The notes under the pieces: model-generated | Seen by the model: the letters and a program-made list of their open reading frames with translations, nothing else | Told to the model about the DNA's origin: nothing | Databases searched by the model: none | NCBI GenBank assembly: GCA_965247705.1 | Contig: CBDFHV010000032.1 | Span: 20,336 to 84,335, forward strand | Length of the DNA stretch: 64,000 nt | Source of the DNA: CBDFHV01 sp965247705 | GTDB taxonomy: Bacteria; Pseudomonadota; Alphaproteobacteria; Rhodospirillales; CAMCUA01 | Direction of reading: 5' to 3' | Shown here: piece by piece, positions 41,340-49,005 of the stretch | How the letters are laid out: every line of letters starts with the position of its first letter | How positions within the stretch are numbered: the first letter of the stretch is position 1 | Made by a program: the position numbers and the translations under genes

Positions 41340-43082
41340 CCCGCCTTATTCACCCAAGGGGCCTGAAATGACTGGCGCGCGGCGGATTTTGACGTAAAAT
41401 CAATGTGCTAGAAGGATTCACAACAAACCTCCGCCGTGCGCCATGGGTGAAACGCTATCTCTGTTCGGTTCCTCGTTCAACAAGTCCCTTCGCATCGAAT
41501 CCCGACCCGAGCGGCTGACCGGGGAACCGGGGGCCGTGCTCTTGCGCGAGATCATGGAGCGCACCCGGATCATCGAGTGGCTGACCGAGCGGTTGCACGA
41601 TCCGCGCAAGGCCGATCGTGTCACCTATCCCCTGGCCGATCTGCTGCGCACGGTTCTGCTTCTCTTTGGCCAGGGTTGGCACGACCAAGACGACGCCGAC
41701 GCGCTCCGCCATGATGCGGGCCTACGCCTGGCTGCAAGCGGTTCACGGGGTGTCACGCCGTTGTCCACCGAGGCGCACCTGGCCTCGCAACCCACGCTGT
41801 CGCGTCTGATCGCGCTTCTGAGCACGCCGGAGGCCCGCACTGTGCTCCATGAGGCGATCACCGAGCTCGCGGGGCGGCGGTTCCGGGGCCTGCGCGGCGG
41901 TCACCGGCAGCGATATCTGACCATCGACGTGGACAGCCTGCCGATCGAGGTCCACGGCCATCAACCCGGCTCGGCCTGGAACGGCCATTACCATCAGCGC
42001 ATGTACCACCCTTTGGTGGCCAGCATCGCCGAAACCGGCGACCTTCTGGACGCTCGTTTACGGGAGGGCAACGCCCACACCGCCGAGGGGGCGCTGGACT
42101 TCATCCTTGATCTCGTGGACCGAGCCGAAGAGACGCTGTGCCAAGTCGCTCTGGTGCGCATCGACGCTGGGTTCCCCAGCGATCCCCTGCTGTCGGGCCT
42201 GGAGCGTCGCGGGACGCCCTATGTTGCCCGATTGCGGACCAACAAGGTCCTGGACCGCATGGCTCAGCCCTGTCTTGGACGGCCGCCGGGACGGCCTCCG
42301 GCAGAGCCGCGGACGTGGTTCCACGAGATGACCTGCCGGGCGAAGTCGTGGTCGAAAGAGCGCCGAGTGGTCCTGGTGGTGTTGGAACGGCCAGACCAAT
42401 TTCTGGTTGATCACTTCTGGCTGATCACCAGCCTTGATGCCGGGGCCGTGCCGGCGGCCGATCTCCTGGATCACTACCGCCAGCGCGGCCGTGCCGAGGC
42501 CCACATGGGCGAACTCATGGACGTGATGGACCCGGCGCTGTCGTCCGCGTCGCGAAGGAAGCGTCATTACCGGGGGCGCTGCCTGCCGGAGCGCGAGAGC
42601 ACGGTCGATGCCTTCGCTCACAACGAGGTCGTCCTGTTGCTCAACATCCTGGCCTATGAACTGGTTCATGCCGGGCGGTGCCTGATGGAGACTGCGACCG
42701 GCGAGGGGTGGAGCCTTCGCCGGTTCCGCGAGCGCGTTCTGCGCGCCGCCGCCCGGGTCGTCGTTTCCGGCCGACGCATCACCATGGTCATCGGGGAAAC
42801 ATTCGCCCGCTTCTGGCAACGGCTCTGGCCGCGCTTGGAACGCTTGCGATACGCCGACCCGTAACCCCGTCCAAGTCGGCCAGCTAGACTTCAAGCCACC
42901 GCCGGATCGCCGGTGGCGGTCCCGCTCGCCTCCACGGCGGCTTCTTCACGCCTTTCATGCCTCAAGTGGCTATCGCACAGCTGGGGAAGCACCCGTGACT
43001 CGCCAGCCGCGAATGACCCTGCAACGAGACTCGCATCACATGCAGAAAAGTCTACGGCAAGGGGGTTGGTGAATAAGCCGGG
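41340..43082 (+). mobile_element. IS1380-family element C, copy 1
   Basis: 1743 bp, inverted ends CCCGCCTTATTCACC (left) and CCCGGCTTATTCACC (reading inward from the right), flanked by GTCAAC at 41334-41339 and 43083-43088 (target duplication of 4-6 bp; the exact length is blurred by the C/G runs). It lies between the small membrane protein and the DUF6456 gene. A second copy of the same length is inverted at 57224-58966. About 218 bp after the transposase are non-coding IS sequence. Confidence 0.9.
41443..42864 (+). CDS. IS1380-family transposase (element C, copy 1)
   Basis: A 473-residue DDE transposase. Blocks: LTIDVDSLPIEVHGHQPG, RIDAGFPSDPLL and YRQRGRAEAHMGELMD. Amino-acid sequence is identical to the copy at 57442-58863, so duplication is recent. 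Confidence 0.92.
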   Translation: MGETLSLFGSSFNKSLRIESRPERLTGEPGAVLLREIMERTRIIEWLTERLHDPRKADRVTYPLADLLRTVLLLFGQGWHDQDDADALRHDAGLRLAASGSRGVTPLSTEAHLASQPTLSRLIALLSTPEARTVLHEAITELAGRRFRGLRGGHRQRYLTIDVDSLPIEVHGHQPGSAWNGHYHQRMYHPLVASIAETGDLLDARLREGNAHTAEGALDFILDLVDRAEETLCQVALVRIDAGFPSDPLLSGLERRGTPYVARLRTNKVLDRMAQPCLGRPPGRPPAEPRTWFHEMTCRAKSWSKERRVVLVVLERPDQFLVDHFWLITSLDAGAVPAADLLDHYRQRGRAEAHMGELMDVMDPALSSASRRKRHYRGRCLPERESTVDAFAHNEVVLLLNILAYELVHAGRCLMETATGEGWSLRRFRERVLRAAARVVVSGRRITMVIGETFARFWQRLWPRLERLRYADP

Positions 43083-43197
43083 GTCAACATCTTTTTTGAA
43101 TTCAGTTCGCAAACCCGCACTGAGCTTAGGCGTACGGGCAGTCCCTGCGGCGCATGTTGTGTCACGCGATTTAGGGCCCAAATGTGCATCGTCCGAA

Positions 43198-43746
43198 TCA
43201 CCTCCTTGCCGGCCCGTAGCCGTAGTGGACGGCCAGCACACCGAGCGCCGCGACCAGCACGCCGGTCGCCTGATTGCCGTACATCGGCCGACCGCTCCAA
43301 CCCTGCTGCACCGCCCATTCCCGCAAGCTGTGCCCCAGCCCGACCACGTGCCAGACACAGCTGCCGCCCGGGCTGTTCGGGCCGCCCAACGTGCCGAGAG
43401 AGCGCACCACCCGATTGCGAGCGGCGATCTGATTGTCGGTGAGATCGTTCGTCCAGCCGCCGCCCGAGACGCGGACCATGTTTCTGGGCGGCATGGCGTC
43501 ATAGGCGGCGACGGTGAAGTGGGCCTGGAAATCGCGGGCGGCATCGTACATGGCCCGGGTTATGGTTCCGGCCTTCAGCATGCGCGCCAGCGTGTCGACG
43601 GTGCGCGCGTGGGCGACTGTCTGGCCCTCGGGATCGGCCTCGCGCACCATTTCGGCCTTGCGGCCGCCGGGCAGGTTGATAACCTCTGGACGCGAGCGTT
43701 GCTGTCGCCCCTTGCCTCTGGCGATGCGTCTCCTGCGTTTAGCCAC
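43198..43746 (-). CDS. DUF6456 phage/replication-associated protein
   Basis: A 182-residue protein, GTG start 43746. A basic N-terminus (AKRRRRIARGKGRQQR) precedes the DUF6456 core: TITRAMYDAARDFQAHFTVAAYDAM, the NRVVRSLGTLGGPNSPGGSCVWHVVGLGHSLREWA block and a C-terminal NQATGVLVAALGVLAVHYGYG. The family occurs in alphaproteobacterial prophages and is thought to bind DNA or take part in replication control; the function is not proven. Frame intact. Confidence 0.7.
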   Translation of the reverse strand: MAKRRRRIARGKGRQQRSRPEVINLPGGRKAEMVREADPEGQTVAHARTVDTLARMLKAGTITRAMYDAARDFQAHFTVAAYDAMPPRNMVRVSGGGWTNDLTDNQIAARNRVVRSLGTLGGPNSPGGSCVWHVVGLGHSLREWAVQQGWSGRPMYGNQATGVLVAALGVLAVHYGYGPARR

Positions 43747-44121
43747 ACGCGACCCTCTCAGCGGGACGCGGTCCGTAGAGCCGCTCGCCGAGCTGGTGAA
43801 CAAGCTCCCGCTCGGGCCAGGTCGATGACGGCCGTCCTCGGCGGCCACCACCAGGATGCCGTGAGCGCGCCAGCCCTCGCGTTTGATCTCGTCGGCCGGC
43901 AAGCCGGGCCATCTTGACCACCTCGGGTGATCTCCCGGAGGCAGAGCGCCACCTGACCAGGCCGAGGTGCCTTGGGTGGGCAACCTTGATCCCAGAGCAC
44001 CTGCGACCACCTGCGACCAACTGGCGGCGATGTTCTCGAACAGATCCTCGGGCTCGCCGTACTCGTCGCGCCGCTTGTCGACGACGCCGGCGGCGTGTTG
44101 GAGCAGCATGGCGCCGTTCAT
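43747..44121 (-). pseudogene. DUF6378 phage protein, frameshifted by a 10-bp duplication
   Basis: ATG 44121 (overlapping the RuvC-like stop) begins NGAMLLQHAAGVVDKRRDEYGEPEDLFENIAASWSQV, a clear DUF6378 N-terminus. The frame is then lost at a 10-bp tandem duplication (43999-44018). With one unit removed it continues VLWDQGCPPKAPRPGQVALCLREI, as the family expects. A further shift seems needed to reach VVKMARLAG in another frame, so there are at least two lesions. Function of the family is unknown. Confidence 0.65.
43999..44018. repeat. 10-bp tandem duplication in the DUF6378 gene
   Basis: ACCTGCGACC occurs twice in tandem on the plus strand. Removal of one unit restores the expected reading Ser-Gln-Val-Leu-Trp-Asp in the minus-strand gene. 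Confidence 0.8.
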
Positions 44122-44669
44122 CGCGCACCTGCCTGGCTCTCGATGGCCCACAGCAGCAGCGCGATGGCATCGGCTTCGTTGTCGTCGGCGGGCGCGAAGC
44201 CGCGCCCACGCACCGCGGCGATCACCGCCTGCTTGGGTGCGTTGCCCTTGCCAGTGATATGCCGCTTGATGGTCCCGACCGGCACGCCCTGGTAGGGAAT
44301 GCCGTGATGCTCGCACCAAGCGGTTACGTGCGCCAGGAAGCCGCCGTAGATGTGGGCGGCATTGGTGCCGGCGTGCCGCCGGACCTCCTCGAGATAGACC
44401 GCATCGATGCCGCCGGCGGTGCTCTTGATCTCGGTAAGCCAGTGCTTGAAGCGGAGGTAGCGCATGCCGCCGCCCTCGAAACGGTCCGGCCGGAACGACA
44501 CGGTGCCGCTGTTCGCCGTGCCGTCCCGGCCGTGCAATGCCCAGCCGGTGGTCGTGCCGAGATCAAGGGCGAGGATGGTGTCGGCACGACGGGCAGCGCC
44601 GTTCGCCGTCGCCGGCCGGGCCACTTCATCGGGCTGTGATTTTTTAAACATGATGGTCAGATCGGTCAT
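44118..44669 (-). CDS. RuvC-like Holliday-junction/crossover nuclease of phage type
   Basis: A 183-residue RNase H-fold nuclease. TILALDLGTTTGWAL carries the first catalytic Asp; AVYLEEVRRHAG the Glu; the C-terminal ADDNEADAIALLLWAIES the last Asp pair. Start ATG 44669 with GGAGAA five bases upstream (an in-frame upstream ATG is less likely). In phages such enzymes resolve recombination or replication junctions. Overlaps the DUF6378 start by 4 bp. Confidence 0.8.
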   Translation of the reverse strand: MTDLTIMFKKSQPDEVARPATANGAARRADTILALDLGTTTGWALHGRDGTANSGTVSFRPDRFEGGGMRYLRFKHWLTEIKSTAGGIDAVYLEEVRRHAGTNAAHIYGGFLAHVTAWCEHHGIPYQGVPVGTIKRHITGKGNAPKQAVIAAVRGRGFAPADDNEADAIALLLWAIESQAGAR

Positions 44670-44713
44670 GTCGTTCTCCGGGTCTCGGCAACCAGTCGTG
44701 AATCGCACCTCTC

Positions 44714-44764
44714 ACCAGAGGGTGTGTGTGTGTGTCCCCACACGCACACACACCCTCCCCTGGT
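44714..44764. repeat. Long GT/AC hairpin before the replication genes
   Basis: ACCAG-AGGGTGTGTGTGTGTGT-CCCC-ACACGCACACACACCCT-CCCCTGGT forms a nearly perfect stem of about 17 bp, with an outer ACCAG/CTGGT pair. It lies between the primase-ATPase gene and the RuvC-like gene. It may be a terminator, an attenuator, or part of an origin. Confidence 0.6.
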
Positions 44765-44811
44765 AAGGGGGGTGTGTGGGAAGCGGTAACCTTTGAAATC
44801 ATTGGCTTTTT

Positions 44812-44977
44812 CGTTCCCGTCCAACTCGGGAACGGGAACGGTGCGAAGTCGATAACGATTTGAAAACATTGGCGTTTTCGTTCCCGCCGAATTCTCGTTC
44901 CCGGCGGGAAGCGGGAAGCGGGAACGAGATTTGCTTCCCGGGAACGGTGCGGGAAGGGTCGGGAAGCGGGAACGAGA
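44812..44977. repeat. Cluster of CGGGAACG/CGTTCCCG octamers (iteron- or operator-like)
   Basis: In the 320-bp non-coding gap between the primase-ATPase and RuvC-like genes, the octamer CGGGAACG or its complement occurs about eight times (near 44812, 44827, 44833, 44879, 44895, 44919, 44939 and 44967), in both orientations. Larger units such as AAGCGGGAACGAGATT occur twice. The gap has no credible ORF. Arrays of this type serve as origins or repressor sites in phages; which applies here is not known. Confidence 0.6.
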
Positions 44978-44990
44978 TTGGGTATGGTTC

Positions 44991-47189
44991 TCATTTGTTC
45001 TCCCCTTTATCGGCACCCAATACGAACTCGCCGACGCCCTTGGCGAAGGGTCCGTCGGGCACGTCGAGCCATTTGTCCTCCTTCGAACCCGAGGCCTTGC
45101 CTTTGACCAGGACGCTCTCGTTGAGCAGTTCCTGCACCAGAGCCTCGATGCGCTTGCGGGTGACGTCGTGAAAGACGGTCGCGAGGCGATGGCGCTGGCG
45201 ATAGACGCCGTTCCCGCCGGTATGGGTGAATGGATGACCGTTTTCGGCAGCTCTCGCGATCAAGGTGACCAGTGTTTCAGAGAGTTCCGCGGCCGCCGTG
45301 CGCCGCTCATCCAAGCGCCGGGTAATATCGATCAGCAAGCCGATGGGCGCCCTGAGATAGGTCCGAATGGTGCGGTCGACGATACCGTTGGCCTTGACCA
45401 CCGCACCTTGGAACACGGCGTTGCGGACAGGCTTCTCGTCGAGGGCCTTAAACACCCCGCTTTGATATTCCTCGGACGTTGGCCAGAGCGCATAGACCAG
45501 GCGCACACCGTCGACGAGAGCGCTCGAGCCGCGCACCGCGTCGCGCGCCTGCTCGACTGTTGATATCGGCCGGTTGCTCTGGGGCTTGCGCATGTGGTGA
45601 GCGACGATGACGGCGGCGCCGGTCTCGGTGGCGAGGCCGGCGAGCAGCCCGGTCACAAAGCTGCCGGCGGCGGGATCGGCGTTCACGTCGGCATGGATGA
45701 AGGACGACAGTGGATCGAACACCACCAGCCTGAGATCGGCGATGCCGGCGAGCTGGTCGCGCAGATCGTGGAACCGCGCGGTTGCTTCGGGGCCGTTACG
45801 GCCCGAGGTGACGAGCGGGATCGGGCCACCGGCGTTGGGCAGCGGCACCACGATTAGCCGTTCGGGCTGTTTGAGACGCAGCCGTTTGGGATCGAGACGC
45901 TCGAGGCGGCGGTGCGCCTCGGCCTCGTCGTCCTCGGCGGTGATCACGACGGCGGTGCCGAAGGCGCGCACCGCGCCGCCCAGGGCCATGGGTTCGGGAC
46001 TGACCGAGACCGCGCGCGGCTTGCCGGTGGCGATCGTGAGGGCGAGGTCGAGAGTGATCATGCCTTTTCCGGTATCGCCCATGGCGGCCAGCACCGAGAC
46101 CACGCCCAAGGGGATCGAGCCGTCGACGAGGAAGTGCTGCTCGGGCGCATCGCCGGCATAGCGGGTGGCAAACCAGTCAGGGAGTTCCAGCGGCTTTTCG
46201 GCGGGCCGCACGGCCTGGCGCGGGGCGGTGGCGATGAACGATGTGACATCCAAGCGCTCGGCCACCGCATCGGCTGCGTCCCATTTGTCGGGCTTATCGG
46301 CGGGAGGGGTGAGAACGGCGACCGATGCGGCGCCTGCCTCGAGTACCGCCTGTGACGCGGCCGTGGCGTATTGCCGGCCGGGCTCGTCCTTATCCGGCCA
46401 GACCGATACGCGCTTGCCCTTGAGCGGCGACCAGTCGGTCTTTGCAACCGGCGCCGAAGCGCCGTTCATCGCGGTGGTGGCACAGATCTCTTGGCCGATC
46501 AGCGCGTCGGCGGATTTCTCCCCCTCGACGAGAACGATCTCGGAGGCCGCCTTGATGCCGGGCCGGTTGTAGAGCGGGCGCGGATCGGGCGCGCGCGCCT
46601 TGCGCGCCTTCACGTCCCAGGGTCGGAACTGCTTGCCGCCGGGCGGATCGTACCGATAGACGACGGCGATGAGCTTGCCGTCGTCGTCGAGATAGTCCCA
46701 CTTGGCGGTGATCGGGCCGAGCTCGTCGACCGGCGGCTTCTTTCTTCGAGGCTTGCCGACCCGGTCTTCTTGCAGGGTCCGGGTGCGGCCCTCGAGCCAG
46801 GCGAGGATGTCGAGGATAACGGTCTGAAAATCGACCCGAATGTCGCGGCCGGTCGCGGCCGCCCACAGCCCGATGATGTCGCCGCCTTCGCCGGTGGCGA
46901 AGTCGTGCCACAAACCGGCCTTGCGGCCCTCGATCTCTACCACGAGGCTGTCGCCGCGATTGCCGTGAATGTCGCCAACGAAGAACTTGCCGCGCTGGAA
47001 GACGCCGCCCGGCAGCAGGTAGGAAAGCACGCCGCGGATGTTGACGAGCATGCGCGACTTGATCTCGTCGGCACTCTCCACGTCATACGAGGGCCAGGCA
47101 CCGTCAAGACGCTGAGGCTCGGCATCGTTGAAGTCTCGCCAGCGGTTGATGTCGATTACGTCGTCGTCGTTCTTTGTGTTGTCGGTCAT
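44991..47189 (-). CDS. Phage primase (Toprim) fused to RepA-like AAA ATPase
   Basis: A 732-residue protein, ATG 47189 after GGAGAAC. The N-terminal half resembles phage/plasmid primases: FVGDIHGNRGDSLVVEI, LWHDFATGEGGDIIGLW and a Toprim-like EIVLVEGEKSADALIGQEI...RVSVWPDKDEPGRQYA. The C-terminal half is a RecA-fold ATPase with AAMGDTGKGMITLDLAL (P-loop), VVITAEDDEAEAHRRL, LRLVVFDPLSSFI and VIVAHHMRKP. It probably primes and unwinds phage DNA. Overlaps the small upstream gene by 4 bp. Confidence 0.85.
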   Translation of the reverse strand: MTDNTKNDDDVIDINRWRDFNDAEPQRLDGAWPSYDVESADEIKSRMLVNIRGVLSYLLPGGVFQRGKFFVGDIHGNRGDSLVVEIEGRKAGLWHDFATGEGGDIIGLWAAATGRDIRVDFQTVILDILAWLEGRTRTLQEDRVGKPRRKKPPVDELGPITAKWDYLDDDGKLIAVVYRYDPPGGKQFRPWDVKARKARAPDPRPLYNRPGIKAASEIVLVEGEKSADALIGQEICATTAMNGASAPVAKTDWSPLKGKRVSVWPDKDEPGRQYATAASQAVLEAGAASVAVLTPPADKPDKWDAADAVAERLDVTSFIATAPRQAVRPAEKPLELPDWFATRYAGDAPEQHFLVDGSIPLGVVSVLAAMGDTGKGMITLDLALTIATGKPRAVSVSPEPMALGGAVRAFGTAVVITAEDDEAEAHRRLERLDPKRLRLKQPERLIVVPLPNAGGPIPLVTSGRNGPEATARFHDLRDQLAGIADLRLVVFDPLSSFIHADVNADPAAGSFVTGLLAGLATETGAAVIVAHHMRKPQSNRPISTVEQARDAVRGSSALVDGVRLVYALWPTSEEYQSGVFKALDEKPVRNAVFQGAVVKANGIVDRTIRTYLRAPIGLLIDITRRLDERRTAAAELSETLVTLIARAAENGHPFTHTGGNGVYRQRHRLATVFHDVTRKRIEALVQELLNESVLVKGKASGSKEDKWLDVPDGPFAKGVGEFVLGADKGENK

Positions 47190-47398
47190 CGGTGTTCTCC
47201 AATCCACTGCCGGACAGCGCGGGCGGCTTGCAAGTACGCGGCGCTCGGGTTCTTGTCGGTCTCCTGGCCTGGCCGATAGGCCGACCAGATGCGGTCCCGC
47301 AGGCATCGCGGAAGCCGGAACCAGTGCCCACGACATCCCCACATGTGCGGCGGGACGACTTTCGCGCAGCCCGGCCAATGGCAGGTGTGCGCGCTCAT
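47186..47398 (-). CDS. Small Cys/His-rich phage protein
   Basis: A 70-residue protein, start ATG 47398. CHWPGCAKVVPPHMWGCRGHWFRLP has a C-x4-C...C-x2-H pattern suggesting a zinc site, followed by RDRIWSAYRPGQETDK and a C-terminal helix. Homologues of this shape are common in alphaproteobacterial prophages beside replication genes. Function unknown. Overlapping start/stop with both neighbours. Confidence 0.7.
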   Translation of the reverse strand: MSAHTCHWPGCAKVVPPHMWGCRGHWFRLPRCLRDRIWSAYRPGQETDKNPSAAYLQAARAVRQWIGEHR

Positions 47399-48165
47399 GG
47401 CCCGGTCCTCCAGCAGCGGTCGGACCAGGGGCAGAAGCGGCATTCGTGAAAATCTGCGGATTGGGCGATGCGCGGCAGCAGCTCGCCGGCCTCGGTCGCC
47501 TTGATAATCCTCACGCCCTTGTCGCTCATACGCTGTGCCAGGCCGCCGTCGAACGGCACCGGCTCGTGATGGAGCTCGGCGGTGTCCTTGTTGATCGCGG
47601 TGAACAGCGCCGGGTTGGCCGAGATGCCGGGAACGCTCGCCTCCATGTAAGCCTGATAGACGGCGATCTGGGCGGCGTAGACCGGCTGCGAGACACTGAC
47701 GCCGCGCTTCGCCGTGTCCTTCCACGATTTGGCGTTGAGCGACTTGCACTCCCAGAGCGCGGGACAGCCCGGCAGCAGGCCGTCGGGGCCTGCGTTTATG
47801 ATCCCGTCCACATGGCCGCGAATGCGCCCGCCGGCGACCGAAAAGCCGAACTGCCCGCCGTCCGGCCGGTTGCCGCGGGTGGTATAGAGATCGAACCCGG
47901 CGCCGCGCAGCCAGCCGATGGCCATATCCTCGAACACATGGCCGGCGGCGAAGATGCGCAGCGTCTTGCCGTCGAACTCGGCGCCGTCGTCCTTGGGCGC
48001 CCTAGCGTATTCGTACTGAAGGGCGCGCTCACAGGGCACGCCGAGGCGTGAGCCGCCGAGATAATCACGCGGCGTCTGCGCGGCGTTCTCGGCGGTCAAG
48101 TCCTCGTCGATCAGAGCATTCACCTGCTCGGCGAGATTGGCTGAGTGGTTGAAGTCCAACATCAA
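47395..48165 (-). CDS. PD-(D/E)XK nuclease (Cas4/RecB-like, phage)
   Basis: A 256-residue nuclease. RLGVPCERALQYEY, GHVDGIINAG and ALWECKSLNAKSW give the PD-(D/E)XK core (Asp, then Glu-x-Lys). Cysteines at the front (PCERA) and at the end (CRFCPWSDRCW) suggest a Cas4-like iron-sulphur cluster. It is likely a recombination/replication exonuclease. It overlaps both neighbours by 4 bp. Confidence 0.8.
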   Translation of the reverse strand: MMLDFNHSANLAEQVNALIDEDLTAENAAQTPRDYLGGSRLGVPCERALQYEYARAPKDDGAEFDGKTLRIFAAGHVFEDMAIGWLRGAGFDLYTTRGNRPDGGQFGFSVAGGRIRGHVDGIINAGPDGLLPGCPALWECKSLNAKSWKDTAKRGVSVSQPVYAAQIAVYQAYMEASVPGISANPALFTAINKDTAELHHEPVPFDGGLAQRMSDKGVRIIKATEAGELLPRIAQSADFHECRFCPWSDRCWRTGP

Positions 48166-48566
48166 AACGGGATCTCCGAGTCGATTTCGGCCGCGGCGTC
48201 CGCGTGCATGGCGTCCTGGAAGCCGCCGACCGCGACCTCGATCAAGGCGAGCACGTGGGCCTCGGTGAGCTCTGAGAGGCGCGTCGGCCAGCCGATCTCC
48301 TCCATGACCTCGGCGACCGGCTTCATGGCGGTGCGGATCGCCGCCTGCTCGTGTTCGGTGAGATCAATCACGGCCATGCTCCGGCGCGCGCGGCGGGCCC
48401 AGAAGCCCTGGCAGGCCATCGAGCAGAACTTCACCGGCTGACGCGGGGGTTTTAAACCCGATGTATCGAACCAGCCGAAGCCGCGCAGCGGCCGCCGGCA
48501 GACGACGCAGAACGGATCGTGGGGATAGAGCCGATGGCGGTGGTTGATAGGCTCGGGCACCGGCAT
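48162..48566 (-). CDS. DUF6511 zinc-finger phage protein
   Basis: A 134-residue protein. N-terminal DPFCVVCRRPLRGFGWFD and VKFCSMACQGFW form a four-cysteine zinc ribbon; the rest is helical (DLTEHEQAAIRTAMKPVAEVMEEIGWPTRLSELT). It matches DUF6511, a prophage family of unknown function. Confidence 0.7.
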   Translation of the reverse strand: MPVPEPINHRHRLYPHDPFCVVCRRPLRGFGWFDTSGLKPPRQPVKFCSMACQGFWARRARRSMAVIDLTEHEQAAIRTAMKPVAEVMEEIGWPTRLSELTEAHVLALIEVAVGGFQDAMHADAAAEIDSEIPF

Positions 48567-48601
48567 TGGTCATGCCGTTCCCTCGATGCCCGGCTGCCCG
48601 C

Positions 48602-48922
48602 TCATTCGGCATCTCCGGTCGCTTTGGCGATGGCGGCGCGGGCTACGTTGAGCGCGAAATTCGGGTCGCTGGTCTGCGGCGCGAAATTGGCGATCTCGGC
48701 AAGTTCTGCGGCGCAAACCTGCAGCGCTTCCAGCATCTCTGGCGCGGCGGACGCCAGACGGGTATTGGCGATAGCCGCCGCCTCACCGGCATACCCGGTT
48801 GCAACGAGTACGGATATCTCCCGCCCGCTGGCGGTCGCGCCTGTATAGACGGTAGTGCCATCAGAAGTTGGACGGCCAAATGCGTTGCCCTGCCACCAAG
48901 GCCCCGACGTGTGCTTGCTCAT
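48602..48922 (-). CDS. Phage hypothetical protein
   Basis: A 106-residue protein starting SKHTSGPWWQGNAFGRP, with EISVLVATGYAGEAAAIANTRLASAAPEMLEAL. Small proteins of this pattern (HTPGPW... NARLIAAAPELLEAL) are widespread in phages of Proteobacteria. Function unknown. Start chosen at ATG 48922. Confidence 0.7.
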   Translation of the reverse strand: MSKHTSGPWWQGNAFGRPTSDGTTVYTGATASGREISVLVATGYAGEAAAIANTRLASAAPEMLEALQVCAAELAEIANFAPQTSDPNFALNVARAAIAKATGDAE

Positions 48923-49005
48923 TTGCCACCTCCGCTCGTCGTCATCCACCAGCGCCAACGCTGACGCAGCGGTCGGGTGAGCCTGAAGAACATGCGGCGC
49001 ATCAT
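48919..49005 (-). CDS. Tiny basic phage protein
   Basis: A 28-residue frame (MMRRMFFRLTRPLRQRWRWW...) whose ATG overlaps the stop of the helicase gene (ATGA) and whose stop overlaps the next start. The position, not similarity, is the support; it is very basic and aromatic. Confidence 0.35.
   Translation of the reverse strand: MMRRMFFRLTRPLRQRWRWWMTTSGGGK

Noticed and set aside
42891..43544. 217-residue minus-strand frame spanning the IS right end and the DUF6456 region
   Set aside because: It crosses the IS boundary and is out of frame with the DUF6456 protein, which has clear family motifs.
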